Below, in pieces: positions 46,281-56,251 of a DNA stretch of 64,000 nt. The position numbers were made by a program, and so were the translations under genes. The notes beneath the pieces were generated by a model. The model did not search any database, was not told the DNA's origin, and was given only the letters and a program-made list of their open reading frames with translations. Each line of letters starts with the position of its first letter. Within the stretch, counting starts at the first letter, position 1. The stretch lies in NCBI GenBank assembly GCA_965225625.1, contig CBDDBH010000032.1, forward strand, positions 361,226-425,225, written 5' to 3'. Source of the DNA: CBDDBH01 sp965225625 (GTDB lineage: Bacteria; Pseudomonadota; Gammaproteobacteria; JADZEE01).

Positions 46281-47338
46281 ACCAACGGGATCAGACAAAC
46301 AGCCTGCGGGCAAGCAAGAGAGCCCCACCGCAAGCAGCGCGGCAACGAGTCGGTCCTCGAGCCGTCCGGTGGTTATTGCACTGGCAATTTTAATTTTGAT
46401 GGTCGCGTTTGGCACCATCGGCGCGTTTTACTATTGGTTGCAAACCGCCTATGAACCCGAACGCCAGTCACTCGGCCAACGTCTGGCTGTGGTCGGCGAG
46501 CGTGTTGATCGTGTTTCCTCAGATGTAGCTGACGCTGCGGCGGGGACCGAGCGCGTGCGTGGGCGATTCGATAGCATCTGAACGCGAACAACGAGAATTG
46601 GGTGCTGCGTTGGAACAACTCTATGCGCAAAAAGCTCAAAGCGACGACGGCTGGCAGTTGAAAGAAGTCGAATATCTGCTAGTCATGGGTAATCAACGTA
46701 TTTTGTTGGATCGTGATGTCGACAGTGCCATCGCGGCGCTGCAAAGCGCGGATGCGCGTTTGCGAGACATCGGGCGCCCCGCAACTGATACCCCTGCGCG
46801 GTCAGTTGACCGATGAATTGAATGCGCTCCGGTCCGTGGCACGGGTCGATATTTCGGGATTTGGCTCTGAACCTTGGAAATATCGTTGAACGGGTCGCTC
46901 AGCTGCCGCTTGACGATTCTGGTATTGCTTTACTCGCGAGCGAACCCGCCGCCGAGCAAGCTCGGGTTGAAGGATGGCGCGGTGTGCTTGCTGCGATGTG
47001 GGCCGATCTGATCGGAGTCATTGATATTAAGCAACTCAATACCCCGGACGCTGTCCTGTTCGACCCAGATGCCCGCCAGGCCTTATATCAGAACCTGCGC
47101 TTGGATCTGGCCAGCGCCCGCCTCGCGGTGCTGCGTCGTGATACTGACAATTTGCGGGTTTCATTGCGGCTGGTAAACAACTTGTTGAGTAACTATTTTG
47201 ATCTAGACGATCAGGGCGTAGCCAGCGTGATTGAGACGCTGGAAGGTATGTCGGCAGATCGAGTTGGCACCGGCGCTGCCCGATATCGGCGGCTCGTTGG
47301 AATCCCTGCGGCAGCTGATGGCCAACAAACCCGGCTAG
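46273..47338 (+). pseudogene. hemX: HemX-type uroporphyrinogen C-methyltransferase-like protein, four indels
   Basis: Inner-membrane protein: basic N-terminus, one helix (VVIALAILILMVAFGTIGAF), then coiled coil and periplasmic domain (EVEYLLVMGNQRILLDRDV, WRGVLAAMWADLIGVI and other family blocks). No SAM-binding core is present; despite the usual name, no methyltransferase activity is shown for HemX. Frame changes near 46560, 46778, 46860 and 47253, each one extra base; the last part reads PALPDIGGSLESLRQLMANK up to TAG 47336-47338. Corrected length about 353 residues. Confidence 0.8.
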
Positions 47339-47371
47339 CGTCAGATATAAATTGCGTAAGTGGGCTGATTA

Positions 47372-48597
47372 ATGCGATTTTTAGTACTGCTGTTGCTCGT
47401 ATTGGTGGCCACGGTGCTGTTTGCCAATCAGTTTGTGGGTAAAGCAGGGTTCGTAATCATTGCCGTCGGTGAGCATGCCTTTCGCTTGAGTTTCGTGTTT
47501 TTTGTGTTACTCAGTGTTGCGGCATTCGCATCAATGTACGTAGCGCTTCGTCTTTTGCGACGTTCGTTTCTGGCACCCAAGACCTTTACACGATGGCGGG
47601 CAACGCGCCAGGCAACGCGTGCTGAGCGTGCGCTATACCACGGTTTCACTGCGTTGGCGGAAGGCAAATGGCAACGTGCCGAACAGCTGCTCACCGAAGG
47701 TGCGCGAATAAGCGAGCAGCCCATGTTGTATTACTTAGGCGCGGCGCGGGCAGCACAGGGTTCGATGATGGATCAGCGCAGCGAGGTTTATCTGAGTCTG
47801 GCCGAGGAGGCTGACGCGGATGCGCGAATCGCTGTTGGCCTGGCGCGCAGCGAGATGTTGTTGTCGCGGGCGGAAATTGGCGCGGCGCAGCAAGTACTGG
47901 GCGAGCTTCGCAAACAGGCGCCGGATCACGCTGAAATATTACGCTTGCAGCTCACACTATGTATCGATGCCGAAGCGTGGGAGCAATTGATCGAACTACT
48001 ACCCGCGCTGCGAAAGACAAAAGCTGTTCCTCAGGATCGGGCAGAGGAACTCGAACGCGCCGCCTATGCCGGGCTTTTGCAGCAGGTGCGCGAAGGGCAC
48101 GCTCATCCAGATCCAGTGGGCTTATGGCAGCGCGTGCCTAAGCGCTTACCGCGATGACCCTGAGTTGATCACGGCACATGTGCGGAATCTGATTGCCGCG
48201 GAGCGCTACAGTGATGCGGAAACGTTCCTGCGTAAACGGCTCAAGCATGAATGGCATCCCGACCTGTTTGGCGTGTATGCCGAGATCCCGCTGAACGATG
48301 CGCGCGTTCAACTTAAGCAGGGCGAGCATTGGTTAGATGAACATGGACGCACGGCCCCGATCGTCAAGGCCTTAGGTCAACTTTGCAGGCGCGGCGCGCT
48401 CTGGGGCAAGGCGCGCAGCTATCTTGAGCATGGCATCGAGTTGGCCCCGGACTCCCGGCAGTTACCGGCTGCTGGCCGAAGTCCTGCTCGAACTGGGAGA
48501 GTCTGAGGCCGCTGCGCGTTGCCACCGAGACGGTTTGATCTTGGCGACCGGTAGCGGCGCTCTGCTACCAGCCCCTAACCCTACCCTGGAAAGCTAA
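47372..48597 (+). pseudogene. hemY: HemY protoheme biosynthesis-associated protein, two indels
   Basis: Two N-terminal membrane helices (FLVLLLLVLVATVLFANQFV; LSFVFFVLLSVAAFASMYV) and a TPR-rich cytoplasmic-side domain, e.g. YHGFTALAEGKWQRAEQLL near residue 90. The frame changes with one extra C near 48149 and another near 48464; the last frame ends LLELGESEAAARCHRDGL and stops at TAA 48595-48597. Corrected length about 408 residues, normal for the family. Function in heme metabolism remains indirect. Convergent with parA, 30 bases apart. Confidence 0.82.
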
Positions 48598-48627
48598 CCG
48601 ATCCATCGACGTGCGCTGCTCGAAACG

Positions 48628-49287
48628 CTATTCGGGCATGCTGCGCGGGCTTTCTAGCCAACGTACCATAGGCGCCCACTCTTCCCGGTCCTGCACAGTT
48701 GCCATGGGCGCGAACTCGAACACTGAGAGTCCACGCTCGGCGGCTTGAATATAGTTGCGGCTTGATCGGAGCATAGTCAGGAAGGGCACTTTGCGCCCGT
48801 TTGCAACCGCAAACTGTCGAGATAATCCTCCAGATCGATGGAGCTGCGGCTGCGCTCGCGAACCCGGTTTGCGATGACCGCGACCTTCACGTTGGTTGCA
48901 ATAACTTTGCGTAAACCACCCAATTCGGCCAGAAATCGCTCAGCGGCGCGCATGTCGAGTGGCGAAGGGATCACCGGTATTATGATGGTCTGGGCGCGGC
49001 GCACCAAATTCAGTAACGCCTTATCGTGTGCCCTGGCCGGCGCATCCATGATGAGCACGTCTGTCTTCGCTGGAACCTTGTGATGACCTCCGGCGTACAC
49101 AGGTATGCCGTGGATCTTGGGGACGTTCGCTCGCTCGCGCCGCCAGCCAATCGGTGGAGGAGGCTTGCGGATTCAGATCCGCCAGCGCCACACGTTGATT
49201 ATTGACCGCGAAATAGCCGGCAAGATTCGTGGCAACCGTAGTCTTGCCGCAACCGCCTTTGGCATTCAGCACCATGATCGCGCGCAT
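48628..49287 (-). pseudogene. ParA family ATPase, two frameshifts
   Basis: MinD/ParA-type P-loop ATPase. Starts MRAIMVLNAKGGCGKTTVATNLAGY with deviant Walker A KGGCGKT near residue 9, then ALADLNPQASSTDWL (switch I) and DVLIMDAPA (Walker B). An extra base in a CCCC run (49129-49132 region) and a second shift near 48806 split it; the rest continues to a TAG stop at 48628-48630 with NYIQAAERGLSVFEF near the end. Corrected length about 219 residues. No parB or partition site is adjacent, so it is an orphan ATPase of the kind that positions cellular cargo. Confidence 0.82.
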
Positions 49288-49364
49288 GATTGCCCCCTGC
49301 TGGTTCTTTAAGAATCAACAGATTAATACAAATACCTAAGAAACAAAAGAAGCTAGCATAGCGC

Positions 49365-50267
49365 TCAGGTTTGAGGTGGCGCGCTCAGGGAGGCGCGGTT
49401 TTTAGCCTGCATCATCCGTTCTATGACGGGGTTGATGATGATTTCAATCGCAAATACCTTTTTCCCAGCTGGTACTACGATTGTATCGGGGCGCGACATA
49501 AACGAACCTTCGAGCATCTCCAGCAGGTAACGGAAGTCGACGTCCAGTTTGTCGCGGTCGCGGATGTGAATGACGACAGCGCTCTCGGCGTCATTTGGGA
49601 TTTCTTCGGCAGCGAACGGATTTGAAGTGTCTACAGTAGGCACGCGCTGAAAATTAACATGAGTGCGTGAAAACTGCGGCACGATATAGTGCACATAGTC
49701 GTGCATGCGCCTTAAAATCATCTTGGTGGCGGCTTCTGTGGAATAGCCACGTACCGACTTGTCGCGATGGATCTTCTGGATCCATTCGAGATTGATAATA
49801 GGCACAACACCAATGAGTAGATCGACTTGTGCGGCAATATCGACCGGCCCGCTGCTCAGTCCGCCGTGCAGCCCTTCGTAGAACAACAGATCAGTGTCCG
49901 CCGGCAGTGTTTCCCAATCGGTAAAGGTTCCCGCTGGATGTCCGAATTGAACAGCATGTGCTTCGGTATGCACGTAATGGCGACGCCGGCCAGTGCCGCT
50001 CTCGTTGTATTCGTGCATCAACGCGTGTAATTCCGCGAACAAATTACCTTCGGGACCGAAATGGGTAATGTTCTGGCCGCCATGATCCTGGGATTCGGAC
50101 ACAAGTTCTTCCATGGCGGCGCGATTGTAACGATGGAAACTATCACCTTCGATGATGGCGGGATTGGTACCCTCGCGACGAAAAATGTGCTCAAACGCCT
50201 GTTTCACGGCGGTCGTTCCAGCCCCTGAGGAACCGGTGACCGCGACGATAGGATGTTTTTGCGACAT
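49365..50267 (-). CDS. Phosphoribulokinase
   Basis: 300 residues. P-loop kinase of the uridine kinase fold: Walker A VTGSSGAGTTAVKQAFEHIF at residues 10-29, then IIEGDSFHRY near 38, LLFYEGLHGG near 129, and IQKIHRDKSVRGYSTEA near 162. The motifs match class I bacterial phosphoribulokinase (prkB type). The Calvin-cycle context (Rubisco, transketolase genes) is absent here. Divergent from msbA. Confidence 0.93.
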   Translation of the reverse strand: MSQKHPIVAVTGSSGAGTTAVKQAFEHIFRREGTNPAIIEGDSFHRYNRAAMEELVSESQDHGGQNITHFGPEGNLFAELHALMHEYNESGTGRRRHYVHTEAHAVQFGHPAGTFTDWETLPADTDLLFYEGLHGGLSSGPVDIAAQVDLLIGVVPIINLEWIQKIHRDKSVRGYSTEAATKMILRRMHDYVHYIVPQFSRTHVNFQRVPTVDTSNPFAAEEIPNDAESAVVIHIRDRDKLDVDFRYLLEMLEGSFMSRPDTIVVPAGKKVFAIEIIINPVIERMMQAKNRASLSAPPQT

Positions 50268-50406
50268 TTGTGGTATTCCACCCTTAATGGAGCAGCGTAT
50301 TGTAGAGTAGCAAGGAAGATCGCACCAAAACTCCGAGAAACGGCGCCGCCAATGTATAATTTCTCACGGCGCGAACTGTCATCGCCATCACAGGTACCTC
50401 TGCATT

Positions 50407-52197
50407 ATGAACCCCGCTGCCGTTCGAGGCCGTGATCTCTACTTCAGATTGTTGAATTACGTCGTTCCGTATTGGCGCATATTCGCGATCTCCGTGCTGT
50501 GTATGGCAACGCTCGCCGCAACCGAACCCGCGTTGCCGTGGTTATTGAAGATCCTTCTCGACGACGGGTTCATTGAGGGTTACGACAAAACGCGTCTTTT
50601 GGTTCCGGCGCTGTTCGTGGTGTTATTCCTGCTCAAAGGCGTATTGAGCTACGCAGGCAACGTAGCGCTTCACTGGGTTTCGCATCGTGTCGTAATGAAT
50701 TTGCGCAATGAAATGTTTTCCAGATTGCTGGAACTACCCGTCAGCTATTACGACGCCAGCGCCAGCGCGCAGCTCATCTCCAAGATAACGTTTGATGTAA
50801 CGCAGGTTTCGCAGGCCGCCACGCAAGTCGTAACCGTGGTCGTTAAGGACACCCTTACAATCTTGGCATTGTTGCTGTTAATGTTGTATGTCCGCTGGCA
50901 GCTAGCACTTGTGGTTTTGGCGTTGGGTCCGTTTATGGCGTACGCGGTTTATGCGATCAGTCATAAGCTGCGCGAAATGAGCAAGCGCGTGCAACGCTCA
51001 ATGGGGACGATAACCCACGTCGCGCAGGAAGGCATCGAAGGGCAAAAAGCGGTAAAGATCTTTGCTGGTAGAGGCTACGAAGCAGATCGATTTGCAACTG
51101 CCGCGAACGATGCCCGCAAATACGCCATGCGGGTGGTAATGGCTGCGGCCTCCAACGTTCCGATCATTCAGTTTATTTTGGCCATCGGTCTGGCTCTGTC
51201 TACCTACCTCGCGCTCGCCCTGAGTACTACGCAGGCGCTGAGTGCCGGCGAATTTCTCGCATTCATGACTGCCGCGATCATGCTGCTGCCGCCCAGCAAG
51301 CGCCTAACCGGGGTAAACGAACATTTGCAACGCGGGTTGGCTGCTGCGGAAAGCGTTTTCGGTTTGATCGATGAGCAGGCCGAAGCCGACAGCGGCATTG
51401 TTGAATTGCCTGAGGTGGCCGGCGAATTGCGGTTCGAAAGCGTGTCTTTCGCTTATGCCGATGATCGAGCGGAGGCGCTCACGGATGTTTCCCTGCTGAT
51501 CCAGGCCGGCCAAACCATTGCTTTAGTGGGCAGTTCGGGCAGCGGCAAGACGACCTTGGCGAATTTGGTGCCACGATTCTATCGACCCACGGGTGGCAGG
51601 ATATTGGTGGACGGAATCGATATCGAGGAGCTGAGTCTGAGCGCGCTGCGTGCCCGCATCGGCCTGGTAAGCCAAGAAGTGGTTTTATTCAACGACACGG
51701 TACGCAACAACATCGCGTATGGCGCCATGCGCGGGGTCGACGAAAGCGCTGTGATCGCCGCTGCACAGGCTGCGCATGTATTGGAGTTTGTGGAACAGCT
51801 CCCTCAGGGGCTGGACACGTTAATCGGAGAAGCCGGTGTGCGCCTGTCCGGGGGACAACGGCAGCGCCTGGCTATAGCGCGGGCGTTATTGAAAGACGCC
51901 CCGATCCTGATTCTTGACGAGGCGACATCGTCGCTGGACGCGATTTCGGAGCGCCACATACAGGACGCCTTGGAGGTACTCAGACGAGGTCGTACCTGTC
52001 TTATCATCGCGCACCGGCTTTCAACCGTCGAGAATGCAGACTGTATCGTCGTATTAGACAATGGCCAGATTGCCGAATCGGGTACCCACCGGGAACTACT
52101 AAGCCGCAACGGTGCCTACACCCGTTTGTACCGGCACGATCTGGCTGCGCAGGACTCGCCTGCGGTTTCAGCATCGGCTACGGTCGAAAGTGTCTGA
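50407..52197 (+). CDS. msbA: Lipid A export ATP-binding/permease protein MsbA
   Basis: 596 residues. Homodimeric ABC exporter that flips lipid A-core across the inner membrane. Six membrane helices in residues 1-320; nucleotide-binding domain with Walker A VGSSGSGKTT near residue 376, signature LSGGQRQRLAIARALL near 481, and Walker B ILILDEATSSLD near 501. Full length. Overlaps the convergent TgpA gene by 20 bases. Confidence 0.94.
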   Translation: MNPAAVRGRDLYFRLLNYVVPYWRIFAISVLCMATLAATEPALPWLLKILLDDGFIEGYDKTRLLVPALFVVLFLLKGVLSYAGNVALHWVSHRVVMNLRNEMFSRLLELPVSYYDASASAQLISKITFDVTQVSQAATQVVTVVVKDTLTILALLLLMLYVRWQLALVVLALGPFMAYAVYAISHKLREMSKRVQRSMGTITHVAQEGIEGQKAVKIFAGRGYEADRFATAANDARKYAMRVVMAAASNVPIIQFILAIGLALSTYLALALSTTQALSAGEFLAFMTAAIMLLPPSKRLTGVNEHLQRGLAAAESVFGLIDEQAEADSGIVELPEVAGELRFESVSFAYADDRAEALTDVSLLIQAGQTIALVGSSGSGKTTLANLVPRFYRPTGGRILVDGIDIEELSLSALRARIGLVSQEVVLFNDTVRNNIAYGAMRGVDESAVIAAAQAAHVLEFVEQLPQGLDTLIGEAGVRLSGGQRQRLAIARALLKDAPILILDEATSSLDAISERHIQDALEVLRRGRTCLIIAHRLSTVENADCIVVLDNGQIAESGTHRELLSRNGAYTRLYRHDLAAQDSPAVSASATVESV

Positions 52198-54151
52198 TGG
52201 CGTCGGCGAAGTCCTTCAGCTCTCCCGGATTTCGGCTATAACGCAAACGTACATACAGCCGCGTAATCTCGTCTATCGAAGTTGCCATCTGCCGGCTATG
52301 TAATCGTGCCCGTTGCGCAAAATCCAGCGGACCTTCATGCGGTTGTCGTCGCAAACCGCGTTTCGCCATTTTTGCGCAAAAGCGATCGTACAGACCACGC
52401 ACGCGATCCGCGGGCGGTGGAGTCGCCGCCAACAGGCGCAACAGCAGGGCCCCCAGGATTATGCTGACGCTGGTGATCAGCAACAACGCCAGTTGCTTCC
52501 ACTGCGGATTGCGTAGCCCCATCAGTGACACCAGTTGTCGTTGACGCTGCGGACCGTAACCAAGTATCCACTGATTCCAGCCGTTATTGACGGCGTCTAC
52601 GGTGTTACGCATACCTCGCCAAATCTTGAGTAGCGAAGAATTGCGCTCCAGGTTCAGACCAAAGACGCCGCCGACCGAAGAGAGGACATCGTCGATACCC
52701 AGTTCCACCCGCGCAGGCGCGACCGCCGCGGTCGGATCGACCCGAACCCAGCCGCTACCGTCAAACCAGACTTCGGCCCAGGCATGCGCGTCACGTTGGC
52801 GCACGATTAGATAATCGCCCAGCGGGTTGAATTCGCCGCCTTGATAGCCCGTTACCACGCGCGCCGGAACGCCGGCAGCGCGCATCAAAGTTACAAACGC
52901 GGAGGCATAGTGTTCACAAAATCCCGTTAAGGTATCGAACAAAAACCCGTCCACCGGATCGTTACCCGGTAACGGTGGCGTGAGCGTGTAGAAAAACTCG
53001 CGTTCGCGGAAGTAGCTCAGAGCCCGATTAACCAAAACTCTCGGGTTGCTTGATTCGTCGCGCCAACGCTGTGCCAATGCAACTGCCCGCGGATGAAATC
53101 CCTTGGGCAGTTGTAGTGCGCTCTCAAGTTCCGTGGGTGATGTGTCCGTTATCCGGTAATCGATGTGCGAGGTGACCTGGTAGCGGATGCGTTGTCGTAT
53201 CGGCCGTCTTGCGAGTAGACGCAAATCGCGGGTTGTGCGGCTGATTATCGGTGTCTGCGTTGGCATTTCCAGCGCAAACAACCATCGTTTGTTGTGTGGT
53301 TCGAGCGTTATCGTATAGCTATACGCCTCCCCGCGAGGGTAGACGGGCACCAGTACGCCGCTGCCGTAACCGCCAGCCGACCAGGTCCTTCCGTCGGTGT
53401 GCCAGAGCACGGGTCCACGCCAATACAAGTTGGCCACCGCAGGGATCCTGCCGTCGAATGCAGCGCGGAAGGCGACATGTTCGGACAAACTTAACGCGCT
53501 GATACTGCCCGGCGTCATCTCGTCGGACAAACCTGAGGTTGCGCCATAGCTGTCGGCAGGCAAACCCCAAAGTGGACCGGAAACGCGTGGAAACAGAATG
53601 AACAAGACCAGCATCAGCGGCAGCGCGTGCAGCAGCAATCGCGCCGCAATACGCGAACGCGCCGGAAGCGTGAGGCTGGCGTGTCGGTCGTTGAAGCCGA
53701 CTAGGCCTACGGTGATAAATAAAACGACAACCAGCATCGCGCCGGCGGTGGGTATCGACTGTGAATAGAAGAAGTTTGTAATTACCAGGAAGTAACTCAA
53801 AAAGGTGACAACGTAGTAATCTCTGGGCGTCTGAAGCTCAAGCAGCTTGAGGCCAAGAAGCACTACCAACAACGCAACGCCTGAGTCGCGACCGAGCCCC
53901 GAGCCGAGCGCCTGATAAACGCTGACAAACACAACAACGGCAAGCACTTGCTTTAGGAACATAAGACTGCGGTGCTCGCGATCCGGTAACGGCAGCCGCC
54001 CGGCTGAGCCCAACAGCCGCCAGGCAGCAAGCGCACAGAAAGTGATAGGGATAAAAACGGGCAGCCGCGGCACGTGTGGAATTACGACCAGCACCAAGCC
54101 GATAGTGAGCCAGCCCAGGTGATTGAAGCGGATCGCCGGGTCGCGCATCAA
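52178..54151 (-). CDS. TgpA-type transglutaminase-like membrane protein
   Basis: 657 residues. Five or six N-terminal membrane helices (residues ~10-190), a periplasmic transglutaminase-like cysteine protease domain with GFCEHYASAFVTLMRAAG near residue 410 (Cys), DAHAWAEVWFDGSGW near 459 (His) and VDPTAAV near 477 (Asp), one more helix near 555-575, and a DUF4129-like tail. Third gene of the moxR-DUF58-tgpA set; it overlaps the DUF58 stop by 4 bases. Essential in some Pseudomonas, role unclear. Confidence 0.92.
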   Translation of the reverse strand: MMRDPAIRFNHLGWLTIGLVLVVIPHVPRLPVFIPITFCALAAWRLLGSAGRLPLPDREHRSLMFLKQVLAVVVFVSVYQALGSGLGRDSGVALLVVLLGLKLLELQTPRDYYVVTFLSYFLVITNFFYSQSIPTAGAMLVVVLFITVGLVGFNDRHASLTLPARSRIAARLLLHALPLMLVLFILFPRVSGPLWGLPADSYGATSGLSDEMTPGSISALSLSEHVAFRAAFDGRIPAVANLYWRGPVLWHTDGRTWSAGGYGSGVLVPVYPRGEAYSYTITLEPHNKRWLFALEMPTQTPIISRTTRDLRLLARRPIRQRIRYQVTSHIDYRITDTSPTELESALQLPKGFHPRAVALAQRWRDESSNPRVLVNRALSYFREREFFYTLTPPLPGNDPVDGFLFDTLTGFCEHYASAFVTLMRAAGVPARVVTGYQGGEFNPLGDYLIVRQRDAHAWAEVWFDGSGWVRVDPTAAVAPARVELGIDDVLSSVGGVFGLNLERNSSLLKIWRGMRNTVDAVNNGWNQWILGYGPQRQRQLVSLMGLRNPQWKQLALLLITSVSIILGALLLRLLAATPPPADRVRGLYDRFCAKMAKRGLRRQPHEGPLDFAQRARLHSRQMATSIDEITRLYVRLRYSRNPGELKDFADAIRHFRP

Positions 54152-55131
54152 GGCGCTCCGAACACAGCCAAAGCGTGCAGACAGCGATGCCGATGGGCTG
54201 CGCCATTGTCGCGTGGTACCTCCAACCCCGGAAGGCGTAGACCGTATTGCAGTCCATCGGAGTCAGCCTGTAATACCCAGCGCGTAAGTTGACTGACCCG
54301 TGTTTCGGTGCCGCCGGCCGATGCGCTATCACTCCATTGCAACCACACGGCGCTCGAACCTGAACCGGTAAAGCGTTTGGTCAGCAGCCCAAGGCCCCGT
54401 GCCGCCGCCTTCCAAGCAATCGACCTGGGCGAGTCGCCCGAGCGGTAGCGGCGAAACCCGACGAAATCATCGACCCCGTTCTGCTGACCGCCGATCTGAT
54501 AACGGGTTTCATCGGGGTTGTAGGGTAACGGCGCGTTGCCTTGCGGATGTGGGTAGACGATCGCTGTTATATCCGTGTCTATATAGGCCCAGGCTCGCAG
54601 CAACCCCAGCGGGAAGTAGGTCTCCAGGCGAAATCGCCCCAGCGCTTGCAAACCCCGCCGTGGCGCAGGCAATGCCAGTCGTAGCGTTTGCATCGCGTCT
54701 GCCTGAACGTCGCTTACAACTTCGGGCGGGTTCGATTTGGCGTAACGCCGGCGCGCGCGGCCAGAGAGCTTCGGCCATGGTGAAAACGCCACAGCGAAGC
54801 GTGCGGGATGGCCGCGATTGTCCAGCTTGAGCAAAAATTCGACCACCTCGCCCGCGAAAACCTGCGTAGCACGCCCTCCCACAAAGACAAGTCCGGCAAG
54901 ATTTCGATAGGTATGCATTATGCATGCAAGCCCGATCCCGCCAAGCAGGAACGTAAGCATGAAAGCTACGCTGTTGTTGTAGTTAGTGGAGCCGAACAAC
55001 ATAACGGTAAGCATGGTCCCGAACATCCAACCGTGCCGGGTGGGGAAGATGTAGACGCGGTTGACGTCTAGCACATAGCGCGCATCGTCCACTTGGGTGG
55101 ACGGCGTTTCCAGGGTGGCTTCCAGGTTCAC
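54148..55131 (-). CDS. DUF58 domain protein
   Basis: 327 residues with two membrane helices near residues 35-75 and the DUF58 signature DDFVGFRRYRSGDSPRSIAW near 214, followed by WKAAARG and KRFTGSGSS. Commonly partners MoxR ATPases and a TgpA protein in envelope functions. The usual gene-order context supports the call; molecular function unknown. Confidence 0.92.
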   Translation of the reverse strand: MNLEATLETPSTQVDDARYVLDVNRVYIFPTRHGWMFGTMLTVMLFGSTNYNNSVAFMLTFLLGGIGLACIMHTYRNLAGLVFVGGRATQVFAGEVVEFLLKLDNRGHPARFAVAFSPWPKLSGRARRRYAKSNPPEVVSDVQADAMQTLRLALPAPRRGLQALGRFRLETYFPLGLLRAWAYIDTDITAIVYPHPQGNAPLPYNPDETRYQIGGQQNGVDDFVGFRRYRSGDSPRSIAWKAAARGLGLLTKRFTGSGSSAVWLQWSDSASAGGTETRVSQLTRWVLQADSDGLQYGLRLPGLEVPRDNGAAHRHRCLHALAVFGAP

Positions 55132-55176
55132 GAACTGACCTTAATGCAAAATGCGCTCTAGAGGGCGCCTTCGTGA

Positions 55177-55190
55177 AATATGCGGGCTAG
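55177..55190 (+). repeat. Dispersed motif AATATGCGGGCTAG, copy 4
   Basis: In the 74-base gap between the moxR stop and the DUF58 start, preceded by CTTCGTGA; shares the whole 14 bases with the copy at 7022. Confidence 0.6.
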
Positions 55191-55205
55191 GTCCGGGACC
55201 CCCGT

Positions 55206-56165
55206 TCAGGGGATCGGTACGGACTCAATGATGAGCTCAGCGACCCGTGTGGCGTTGTATTCTTCCGTTTCCTGCGCGGGTCGCAGCCTGTGACCAATGA
55301 CGCTGGCGAGCACAGTCTGAACATCCTCCGGCAGGACTTGTTCGCGACCGGACATCAAAGCCCAGGCCCGTGCTGAATGTAGTATCGCCAGGCCGGCGCG
55401 CGGTGACAGGCCGGTTAGGAAGTCGGGCGTATGGCGGCTGAAGGAAAGCACTTCCTGCAGATAATCAAGCAGCGCGTCGGCGACGAAAACGCGATCCACG
55501 GCAGCTTGCAACGATAGCAATTGCGTTGGCGACAATGCCGGCTTGAGCGCTGCCAACAGACTGCGCCTGTCCTGCCCCGTCAGCAGAGCCCTTTCGGCGG
55601 AGCTGTCCGGGTATCCAAGTTCCACGCGCATTAAAAACCGATCAAGTTGCGACTCCGGCAAAGGAAAGGTGCCGATTTGATTTTGCGGATTCTGTGTTGC
55701 GATAACGAAGAACGGATCGGGCAATGGGTGAGTTTTTCCCTCAATAGTTACCTGTGTTTCCTCCATCGCTTCGAGCAAAGCGCTCTGCGTGCGCGCGGTG
55801 GCGCGGTTTACTTCGTCGGCGAGTACCACCTGGGCGAAAATCGGTCCGGGGTGAAAGTCAAATTGCCCGCTGTGCTGTGCATAGACCGACACACCCAGAA
55901 TATCGGCCGGCAACATATCACTGGTGAACTGGATGCGCTGAAAACTCAGTCCCAGTATCTGCGCCAGTGTTTGCGCCAGCGTCGTCTTGCCGACACCTGG
56001 CAAATCCTCGATTAACAAGTGACCGCGCGCGAGCAGACAGGCAACGGCCAGCCTAAGTTCCAGATCCTTGCCGAGTATGATCTCGCTCGCCCGCGCGACG
56101 ACTTCGTCGAGCTGCTGCTTGAAGCCGGTGGAATCTAATTGGGCGTTCTCAGAGGCGTAGTTCAC
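55206..56165 (-). CDS. MoxR family AAA+ ATPase
   Basis: 319 residues. Walker A EDLPGVGKTTLAQTLA near residue 55, Walker B VLADEVNRATARTQSALLEA near 115, ATQNPQNQIGTFPLPESQLDRFL (sensor region, quoted partly) near 155 and the C-terminal SPRAGLAILHSARAWALMSG arginine-rich region near 252. Chaperone-like ATPase acting with DUF58 and TgpA neighbours. Confidence 0.95.
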   Translation of the reverse strand: MNYASENAQLDSTGFKQQLDEVVARASEIILGKDLELRLAVACLLARGHLLIEDLPGVGKTTLAQTLAQILGLSFQRIQFTSDMLPADILGVSVYAQHSGQFDFHPGPIFAQVVLADEVNRATARTQSALLEAMEETQVTIEGKTHPLPDPFFVIATQNPQNQIGTFPLPESQLDRFLMRVELGYPDSSAERALLTGQDRRSLLAALKPALSPTQLLSLQAAVDRVFVADALLDYLQEVLSFSRHTPDFLTGLSPRAGLAILHSARAWALMSGREQVLPEDVQTVLASVIGHRLRPAQETEEYNATRVAELIIESVPIP

Positions 56166-56251
56166 TGATTAGGAAAATCCGTGCAATCGAGCTTATTAGC
56201 ATAACGAAGATGAGCCAGTCTCGCGACTGCCCTACAGAGTCGCGTAGAACG

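Noticed and set aside
48628..49287. Plasmid partition locus
   Set aside because: Only a ParA-type ATPase is present; no ParB gene or centromere-like repeats adjoin it, and the neighbours are chromosomal core genes.
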